NCBI GenBank assembly: GCA_907163375.1
Contig: CAJQUW010001446.1
Location: 310,001 to 374,000, forward strand
Reading direction: 5' to 3'
Length of the DNA stretch: 64,000 bases
Source of the DNA: Prostheceraeus crozeri
Lineage: Eukaryota; Platyhelminthes; Polycladida; Euryleptidae
Shown: positions 54,611 through 62,058 of the stretch, piece by piece
How positions within the stretch are numbered: position 1 is the stretch's first letter
Layout of the letters: every line of letters begins with the position of its first letter
Translations under genes and position numbers: made by a program
The notes under the pieces: generated by a model
Database searches by the model: none
What the model saw: the letters and a program-made list of their open reading frames with translations, nothing else
What the model was told of the DNA's origin: nothing

Positions 54611-54765
54611 GGTCCGGTGGCCTTGTGGTTAGAGGGTATGCTTGCACGTCCTCTAGCTCCAACGTCTCTGGTTCAAACCTACCCACGACTGATGAGGCCC
54701 AACAAGCCGAAACATGTCTCGTGGTGGCTACATCTGTTGAGATTTGATAAATATGTATATATATA
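54611..54765 (+). mobile_element. tRNA-derived SINE carrying a hammerhead
   Basis: A tRNA-like head has an A box (TGGCCTTGTGG, from 54618) and a perfect B box GGTTCAAACC (54670-54679), spaced as in tRNA genes. The body contains hammerhead copy C and is truncated at a TA microsatellite. Copies A and B start at the same B box, so they are headless relatives. Confidence 0.72.
54684..54724 (+). ncRNA. Hammerhead ribozyme, copy C
   Basis: The core CTGATGA...GAAA...GTC is intact. Stem II has one mismatch (ggcc-caaca-agcc). Confidence 0.75.
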
Positions 54766-55026
54766 TACACGTACGTAGTGGCTGATCAAAAATTTAGATG
54801 AATGGAAAATACAAAGTAAAATGCGTCAAAACAGTAGAGTAGGTGCAGCAACATCCTTGTGACGCCTATTCATTTGTGGCTCACGAAATTCGATCAAATG
54901 AGAGCCATGCTTGTCAAAAGACAGCAAGCTTGTCTCTATAGGATCATTCACACACTTCAAGAATTTTATGGGAAACTATCTATGTTATTACACGGGTTGC
55001 AGAATTTAATGTGATTGCTCAAAGCG

Positions 55027-56560
55027 CTATGAATTATGACAATCAGATTCAATAATGCTGCTTTCATGTTCTTTGTAACGTGAACGAAAAGGCCAAGCAG
55101 TATTTCTTATGTATTTAGAATAACAAAATTTACATTCAAATTCATAAAGGACGAATGACTTATCACAATTAGTCCGGCAGCCAGAACGAGCTTCTCCAGG
55201 GAACGAGGCCGAAAATGAGACTTTCACAGAATTATGTACACCCTATGCCTACTACGAGTCGGTGTGTCTGCCGAGTTCTAGTGAATTCCTCTTCTTGTCA
55301 GACAGGATCAACGAAAAACACATGTAAATTCAATGGTACGCAGATTGAAGTTTTTGGTCAAAATGAAATTTTCTTTGCTTTCTCTTATCAACTGACAAGT
55401 ACTAAGTCTACAGTCAATTTTCGACATGGAATGTCTTCAGATCATTTCCCATGATGTACATGTGCTATTATAATGCTTCTGATCGACAATGTATGTGAGA
55501 ATGTGGTTGAGTGTGGATAATGTTACTCAAAATGTTTGTGTTTGTCGACATTAAGAGGTTCGTCAAATATGTGCTTAGCTTTACAGACAGGGGTGCATGA
55601 ACATGAAAGAAATTATCTGAAGACATTCCATGCCAAAAATTATGACTCTGGGCTGATTTCTTTTCGTTTAATCAGAGAAGACATAGAAAATTTCATTTTA
55701 GCCAAAAACTGCAAAATCTGCGTACCATTGGATTTACATGTGTTTTTCTTTGATCCTGTCTGACAAGAAGAGGAACTCACTAGAACTCGGCAGACGCACC
55801 GATTCGTAGTAGGCATACATGTATGTTGTACATCATTCTGATAAAGTGTCATTTTCGGCCTCGTTCCCTGGAGAAGCTCGTTCTGGCTGCCGGACTAATT
55901 TTGCTTAACAGGAATTTCGCATATATTTCACAGATGTTTTTTACACCACCATTTCTTTTGAAAGCGCAGTTTTATATTCCACTAGTTACAAAGTTGATGT
56001 CCAATTTATACTTACGAATGTTAAAGTTAATTTTTCCTATTAAACTATCCCTGATAAAAGGCAACCTTAATGTACATTTTCTAGTTGCTATTATTTTTAC
56101 TATTTTTACTATCATTTAATTTTTGTTTATTTTTAGTTTTGCTACAATTCCTTATATCGTTGTTAGTGTATACGTTCAATTCTAAATTATTTTTCCACTT
56201 TTCGATGTTTGCCTTCATCATATCAGTAGGGAAAGTCACACTGCTACGAATTTCTATTTCTTTAAGTTTTTGCTAGACAACGTTCGTTTTTACGAAACTG
56301 GGTAGCCAAGCGTCTATTTTGAAAGAAATACCAGATGCAGAGGAGATATCTTTGACAAGTTTCTTATGGGTTCTTTTCCCATGATTTTCCCGTGTTATAT
56401 CTAAGAAGTTCAATTTGCCGGCATGTGGAGATTCAACAGTAAACTTAATGCTGTTTTCGATCGAGTTGAAAGTCGTCGACATGGATGGATATCGAATTTT
56501 TTGAAATATCCATGGATGTCGTCGAGTTTTTCTATATAATATAGCGGCTGTGATTACCAC
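55027..56560 (-). pseudogene. Remains of a second Penelope-like element
   Basis: On the minus strand, 56560-56273 encodes an RT C-terminal block (FNSIENSIKFTVES, KLNFLDITRE). At 55190-55030 there is a decayed GIY-YIG region (FVLYEFECKFC, FRSRYKEHESS). The middle holds a large inverted repeat. Only fragments remain and no boundary is clear. Confidence 0.68.
55167..55900. repeat. Imperfect inverted repeat, about 280-bp arms
   Basis: Arms 55167-55443 and 55618-55900, both containing ccagaacgagcttctccagg (one inverted), within the decayed PLE. Confidence 0.8.
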
Positions 56561-56882
56561 ATTTCTGATGCATTATTGAAGACAATATGCTTTCTCAAAT
56601 TGCAGCTGATTGAATAATATAGTAAAGTATCACAAAACCTCAAGTGAAATCAGCATGAAAATGTTCTTCGGGTAGTTGCCACATAGAACATGTAAAGCAA
56701 CTTATAATGAAGCTATGATGCACCGCCTGATTCTTTCAACAATGAATTAAAAACGAGGTGATGTACTCGATCACAGTATTCTTGCGATTCAATATTACAA
56801 GATCACAGAACTGCATTTCAATGTATACATGTGCCAAAATTATTTTTTCTGTACGGTCCGTCACCTCAGCATCTATAGAAAT

Positions 56883-57494
56883 CAGGGATGCGGAGTCCTA
56901 TCATCTTGATAGGACTACGACTCCGACTCCGTGTGCAAGTAATAGCCTTTTTTTGAAGAAAAAAAACTGTTAACCTACATCATATATCATTATAGGCTTT
57001 CCTGAACCCATCTTTAGTGATCATTCTGCATCAATTATCAATCATTTTCGATGTAGGTTTATCAAATGTCACTTCAAGTTGGATGCATGCGACTCGGGTC
57101 CCCCCATCTTGTTGATGTGTGTTTCACATGGTTTTTCTACAGTCTCTACCAGGCAGGAAAATCCCCCAACCTTCTTAAAAAAATATGAGTACACTTTCGA
57201 TTTTAATATGCGCTTTGGAGGAGCCATCACACACGATTAACGTGAGGGCAAGAGGCAATGTTCTCAAACAAACTAGTATTTCATTTTTGTCTCTGATGTG
57301 ACCTTTGGTGCATAGGTGTGATAGAGGCTAGGAAGGATTGTCTTCTACACTAAATGCACTAAATACACTAAATGCTAGGCACAAGAATAAATAATTTGTT
57401 TGTATTATATTTCGGGTCTAGTTATAGGCCGGAGTCCGGAGTCCTATCACTTGATAGGACTCCGACTCCAGCAAAAATGATAGGACTCCGGGAC
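56883..57494. mobile_element. hAT-type MITE with degraded or interrupted right end
   Basis: The left end is cagggatgcggagtcc, followed by a tcctatcat...ataggact hairpin. The right end has the matching atgataggactccg, but the final eight bases are not as expected. Confidence 0.45.
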
Positions 57495-57507
57495 AGTAGT
57501 ATATAGT

Positions 57508-57571
57508 GTGACATCCGGCGCGACGCTTCGCTTCGCTTTGCTTCGCTTCGCTTGCGCCTGATGTCACACTT
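57508..57571. repeat. Terminal hairpin with CTTCG iterations
   Basis: Arms gtgtgacatc-c-ggcgc and gcgcc-t-gatgtcacac enclose repeated cttcg words. Confidence 0.85.
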
Positions 57572-57706
57572 TTGCGGGGTTTTTTCAAAAAAACAAAATT
57601 TCAAAAATTTCAAAAATTTAGGTAGACTTCAAATTTCACGTGGCCGAAGGCCGAAGGGCGAAAATTTAAGCGTTTTTAAAAATACCCAATTTTTCAAATT
57701 TTTCAA

Positions 57707-57885
57707 AATCTCAAAATTTGAGAGTTACAATTTTCACCCTTAAAATCATGACCGTTCCAGGACACCGAAAATCATAAAAGTTAAGAATCTCAAAATCTGA
57801 GAATAACAATTTTCTCGCTTAAATCATGACCGTTCCAGGACACCGAAAATCATAAAAGTTGAGAATTTCAAATTCATGAATTTTA
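57707..57885. repeat. 79-bp direct repeat, two copies
   Basis: Both copies contain atcatgaccgttccaggaca and a gaatctcaaaat-type start. Subterminal position. Confidence 0.85.
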
Positions 57886-57939
57886 TCCATCTTTCAGGTT
57901 TTCAAAATATATCATGTGACTAAAAATATTTCTTTAAAA

Positions 57940-58632
57940 ATGGATGAAACAAAAGTGGAAGAAACCGCAAGAATATATCATTCGTTATCATATGAACGTA
58001 GTTCTACTTTAATGGACATTGAAAAAATGAATAAAGAAAAACACAAAGATAGAGTACGCTATATGAAAGATAAGGAATCTCAATTATTATTAAGATTAGA
58101 GCATTATAAAAAATTAAGAAAGAGATGGACCAAAGTTAAGAATGTAACACAAGGAATTGGCATATTCTTAACAATAAGTTTAGGTGCTTTAACAATTGTC
58201 ATTTCATCTGGCGTTCTTACAATTCCTGTTGTTGCTACAGCTTTAACAGGTACAGGTGTTTTTGCAACTTCACTTGTTACAATGTTAGATAAATCTTTAA
58301 TAACTAAGAAACGAAAATCATTAAAAACTAAGCATTTACATATTAAAGAAGTTTATGACAAATTGCACTACTACTTTCAAAGAGTATGTGATGATAATGT
58401 TATTACGTTAGATGAGATTGAAAAATTTGATCAAATAGCTAATGAAGTAAATCAAACCTTTCAATTACAGTCCGAAAAAGTTGATGATAAGAATAAACAG
58501 GATGGCAAAATTTCTAGTGATGGTAAAATTTCTAATGAAGAAAATGACAAAATTTTTTTAGAAGAGCTAAAAACTTTAAGCGAAAATTTAAGCAAAACTT
58601 TATTAAACAAAACTTTATTAAACAAAACTTAA
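57940..58632 (+). CDS. Membrane-associated protein of the second element
   Basis: The ATG at 57940 is chosen because it has the A-rich leader shared by the other genes here. About 230 residues: a charged N-terminal helical part (MKDKESQLLLRLEHYKKL), then a long hydrophobic hairpin (GIFLTISLGALTIVISSGVL, VATALTGTGVFATSL), then a coiled region with an EF-hand-like NVITLDEIEKF and a C-terminal KTLLN repeat. I do not recognise the family. A membrane or virion role is inferred. Confidence 0.65.
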   Translation: MDETKVEETARIYHSLSYERSSTLMDIEKMNKEKHKDRVRYMKDKESQLLLRLEHYKKLRKRWTKVKNVTQGIGIFLTISLGALTIVISSGVLTIPVVATALTGTGVFATSLVTMLDKSLITKKRKSLKTKHLHIKEVYDKLHYYFQRVCDDNVITLDEIEKFDQIANEVNQTFQLQSEKVDDKNKQDGKISSDGKISNEENDKIFLEELKTLSENLSKTLLNKTLLNKT

Positions 58633-58753
58633 AACGAGAAAACTTTAAACGAAAAGATGTCAAACAACAAAGCAATAAAAAAATAATTTGTTCAGTAAAA
58701 TGTTTTTGCTGTATTCCAATGTTACCACAAAATTCGAATATTATATTTTAAAA

Positions 58754-59581
58754 ATGGATAAAATTAGAGCTGATAATTTTAAAAGAATAAAACAATTAGA
58801 AGAGTTAATAAAACAAAGCAATATTATGAAAGAAAATCATCTTCAACATAGAATGATAAAAGCTGGTATTCAATCTGATATGTTTGAAAAAATGCAGCAA
58901 ACCGAGCAAGTAAAAACTGATTTTGAGAAAACTATGAAACCATTTAAAACTCTTGAAAAAGAAAGTACAAATAATGATAAACAAATTGATATAACAGATC
59001 CAGAGCACAAAACTATATTAGATGACTATGGATTACTAGAATCAAACATTAATAAGAAATTACCAAAATCTATGCAATTTGAACATTCTATTTCATTTAT
59101 AGATGGAAAAACAATACCTAGATTTTATCTCGGACAAAAAGAAATATTTCCACAACCTTTTCGAGGTTTAATTTTTTCACGAGATAAATTTCCTTTTAAT
59201 TTAGATAGAAATTTTGTTAATCTTTTAAGAGGAGCAGATTTAAATAATTATGCTGTAGATGATCTTATAAAATATAAAGCTATGTTAGATAGAGTTGGTG
59301 CAGTAAAAACTCTTAGACGTTATAAACAATTAGAAAATTTATTATCAACGGGAGTTAAAGTAGGAAAAGGTTTATCTGAAAAACAGAAAACAGAAACAAC
59401 CATATTTTTACCAGATGATCCACAAGAATTACTAAATAGATTAAATATTTTAATATCTGCAATAAAAGAAGGACATAATTCTAGTTTCAATGAAATTCAT
59501 GCTATATTGAAAAGACTGTTAGAAAAGAAGATTCTAAATGAAGAGGATTATAAAAGTGTAGCTGAAATATGTTGTTTCTAA
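58754..59581 (+). CDS. Uncharacterised Polinton protein (275 aa)
   Basis: The start at 58754 (MDKIRADNFKRI) is preferred over an upstream Met. The protein has an N-terminal coiled coil, then a compact central region (FIDGKTIPRFYLGQKEIFPQ, LIFSRDKFPFNLDRNFVNLL). It ends with helical text (LPDDPQELLNRLNILISAI). No enzyme motif is visible. It lies between the membrane protein and penton genes, so a structural role is possible. Confidence 0.6.
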   Translation: MDKIRADNFKRIKQLEELIKQSNIMKENHLQHRMIKAGIQSDMFEKMQQTEQVKTDFEKTMKPFKTLEKESTNNDKQIDITDPEHKTILDDYGLLESNINKKLPKSMQFEHSISFIDGKTIPRFYLGQKEIFPQPFRGLIFSRDKFPFNLDRNFVNLLRGADLNNYAVDDLIKYKAMLDRVGAVKTLRRYKQLENLLSTGVKVGKGLSEKQKTETTIFLPDDPQELLNRLNILISAIKEGHNSSFNEIHAILKRLLEKKILNEEDYKSVAEICCF

Positions 59582-59582
59582 T

Positions 59583-59662
59583 TTTTATCTATGATTTTTA
59601 TTTATGATTTTTATCTATGATTTTTATCTATGATTTTTATCTACGATTTTTATCTATAATAT
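59583..59662. repeat. 13-bp tandem repeat, about 6 copies
   Basis: Unit gatttttatctat between the uncharacterised gene and penton. Confidence 0.9.
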
Positions 59663-59686
59663 TTATTTAATTTTTTTAGTTTAAAA

Positions 59687-60475
59687 ATGTGTTCAGCAGA
59701 TTTAGACAAAATTAATAATCATTTAGAAAATTTGACAGAGATTTTGGGTTCATCAAAATTTAGTACGACGTTAAAAATTATAACAACTACTTCATCACAC
59801 ACTTGTAATTTAGAACCCATTCTACATTTGGAACAAAATAAAAATTATCAAATTGCATTGACTAGTTTCTCTACATTTAACACTATTCAAAATGTTATCA
59901 AAGATGTGAATGATCAATTTAGATATTCTACTGATAAAGGCAAAACATGGAAAATATTAACTTTTCTTCCTGGTTCTTACGAAGTTGAATCAATATCAAA
60001 TGAAATTAAGAGACATTTAGGTATACCATTTAAAGATAAGAAACAATTACATTTTGCAGTTGAACCGGCAGTCAATAAATTTTCTCTTACTTTAGACGAA
60101 AATCATCAAGTTGATTTTAATCATGATAGATCATTGTCAAAGCTATTAGGATTTAATAAACAAACCTATAGTCAAGGTTATCATTTAGGTGAGAAGATTC
60201 CAAAAATAACTGAAATAAATTCAATTGTTGTACATTGTGACATTATTGAAGGAGGATATATAAATGGTAAATTGTCAAATTTAATATTCAGTTTTCCAGC
60301 TTTTACTGTACCCATTGGTTATAGATTAAATGTATTTCCCCAAACATTAATATATTTTCCTATTACAAGAAAAACTATTAACAACATTAACATTAGAATC
60401 ACTGATGAGAAAGGACAAGAAATAAATTTTGGAGGTGAAGAGATTATGATAGATCTTTTGGTTCGGGAGGTATAA
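59687..60475 (+). CDS. Penton-like minor capsid protein, second element
   Basis: 262 residues. After a helical start, the single-jelly-roll body has LEPILHLEQNKNYQIALTSF, SLSKLLGFNKQTYSQGYHLG, NSIVVHCDIIEGGYINGKLS and a conserved end (ITRKTINNINIRITDEKG, FGGEEIMIDLLVRE). The end resembles the C-terminus of the first Maverick's penton in layout (PMSRNVINRIDI, GGVTVLTLHI), though the sequences differ greatly. The frame is intact. The stop TAA lies inside the first of three palindromic repeats. Confidence 0.85.
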   Translation: MCSADLDKINNHLENLTEILGSSKFSTTLKIITTTSSHTCNLEPILHLEQNKNYQIALTSFSTFNTIQNVIKDVNDQFRYSTDKGKTWKILTFLPGSYEVESISNEIKRHLGIPFKDKKQLHFAVEPAVNKFSLTLDENHQVDFNHDRSLSKLLGFNKQTYSQGYHLGEKIPKITEINSIVVHCDIIEGGYINGKLSNLIFSFPAFTVPIGYRLNVFPQTLIYFPITRKTINNINIRITDEKGQEINFGGEEIMIDLLVREV

Positions 60476-60523
60476 ACTCCCGTTCGGGAGGTATAAACTC
60501 CCGTTCGAGAGGTATAAACTCCT
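60461..60523. repeat. Three tandem 21-bp palindromes at the penton stop codon
   Basis: Unit gttcgggaggtataaactccc; gggag pairs with ctccc around gtataaa. The first unit contains the penton stop codon. Confidence 0.92.
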
Positions 60524-60609
60524 ACGCGAAGCTAGAGAAGTCTAATTTTCTTCTTCTTCTTTAGAAACAAAAAATAAAAAAAATAAAAATAAATTTTTTT
60601 TATTAAAAA

Positions 60610-61377
60610 ATGAGTGAACTACCTCCATTTAATAAAAAAAAACTTAAATTTAATCATCATCCAAATTTATCTAATAAAGTTTTGTCAGTTATTTGTGGAA
60701 GATCAGGATGTGGAAAAACATATCTATTATTTAAAATTTTAACGACTCCAAACTTTTTGGATTATAACAATCTTATAATTTATACAACAACGGCAGAACA
60801 ACCGGTCTATCAATTTTTAAAATATGGATTTGAAAATAATCTTAAAAAAACAGCAATTGCTTCATTATTCAAAGAATATGAAAAATCTGAAGATGAAGAA
60901 GAAATAAGTTCGTGGTGTGAAGAAGCAGCAAAAAATAATCAGTTAGTAGAATCTAATAAAAATAAGCATATAAAAATACAATTAATAGATGATAGTGGTA
61001 ATATGCAAGATCCTAGTAAACTAGATAAAACAATGAAACATTGTGTAATTTTTGATGATTGTGTTAATGATAGAAATCAGTCAGTTCAGAGAAATTATTT
61101 CACAAGAGGTAGACATAATAACTGTAGTGTTTTTTATTTAACACAAAGTATGTATTCATTAGACGGAAGTGTTATTAGAAAGAATGCAAATATATTTATA
61201 CTATTTGAAATAAATGCAAGAAACTTAAGTGATTTGTTAAGAGATTTATGCGTAAGAAATAAAGATGAATTTAAACAATCGTGTAACAATGCTTGGTCAA
61301 AAGATTATGGATTCATTACAATTAATATTGATAAAAAAATTCATGATAGAGTTATCGAACAATTGTTCTCTGACTAG
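60610..61377 (+). CDS. A32/FtsK-type packaging ATPase, second element
   Basis: 255 residues with Walker A GRSGCGKT (30-37), Walker B CVIFDD (145-150) and a following YLTQS sensor strand. It also has RGRHNNCSVF, typical of A32-like packaging ATPases. The frame is intact and clearly distinct from the first Maverick's ATPase. Its stop codon TAG (61375-61377) overlaps the first GC-rich hairpin downstream. Confidence 0.9.
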   Translation: MSELPPFNKKKLKFNHHPNLSNKVLSVICGRSGCGKTYLLFKILTTPNFLDYNNLIIYTTTAEQPVYQFLKYGFENNLKKTAIASLFKEYEKSEDEEEISSWCEEAAKNNQLVESNKNKHIKIQLIDDSGNMQDPSKLDKTMKHCVIFDDCVNDRNQSVQRNYFTRGRHNNCSVFYLTQSMYSLDGSVIRKNANIFILFEINARNLSDLLRDLCVRNKDEFKQSCNNAWSKDYGFITINIDKKIHDRVIEQLFSD

Positions 61378-61414
61378 GCTTCGCCTCGAGGGGCTTCGCC
61401 CCGACTGAAAGTCG
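61376..61414. repeat. Three GC-rich hairpins at the ATPase stop codon
   Basis: aggcttcgcct (61376-61386), ggggcttcgcccc (61390-61402) and cgactgaaagtcg (61402-61414) lie in a row in otherwise AT-rich sequence. Confidence 0.9.
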
Positions 61415-61488
61415 ATAGAAAATATTTTCGCGGAGTGACCGAATAATTTTTTCTTATAAATTTTTTGTTAATAAAAATAAAAAAAAAT

Positions 61489-62058
61489 ATGTTGAATGCT
61501 TACAAGATAGAGATCTTTAGATAGAGATAGATCTTTTTTGATGATAGAATTAAGGATGAACTTGGTGATGATTTATGTAATTTATTTAATCCAAATGAAA
61601 TTAAATATGAAAATGTATCTTTTATTAATGTAGTAAATGATATGCGGAAACTTTTAGCAAATGGTAAAATTATTAATTTACTTGGAAAAGTTGTTAAAGA
61701 TCAGGAAAATATAATTCAAAATTTTTACGTAACCTTCTATAATAAAAAATCATTTGAAACATGGTTTTCGAATCTGGATGAGAAATCCGATGCTAACGAA
61801 TGGATTTTTACAGGTAATATTAAATATGAAGATTTTGGAATGAAGTTAGTACAAAGATCGCATAGAGGGGCAGGGATTAATATGAAATATAGAATCAAAG
61901 AATATTTCGGTGAATATTGTTATATTCCTTCTGAAGATTTTTGTTTTATTAAATGTTATAATGTTTTACGAGGTTTTAATGAAGAACAAGGAGAAATGAT
62001 GAAAGAAATGTTTAATAATTTTTATATAAAGAGAAAGCCACATCTAGAACAGGAGTAA
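61489..62058 (+). pseudogene. Unknown protein upstream of PolB, with two early TAG codons
   Basis: The frame starts MLNAYKIEIF at 61489. Within ten codons it meets two TAG codons inside a short agatag-type duplication, then stays open (IKDELGDDLCNLFNPNEIKY, EWIFTGNIKYEDFGMKLVQR, GEYCYIPSEDFCFIKCYNVL). A shorter start is the ATG at 61642. The stop overlaps the PolB start as TAATG. It is probably the N-terminal or terminal-protein-like part of the replication module, but I recognise no family. Confidence 0.55.
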
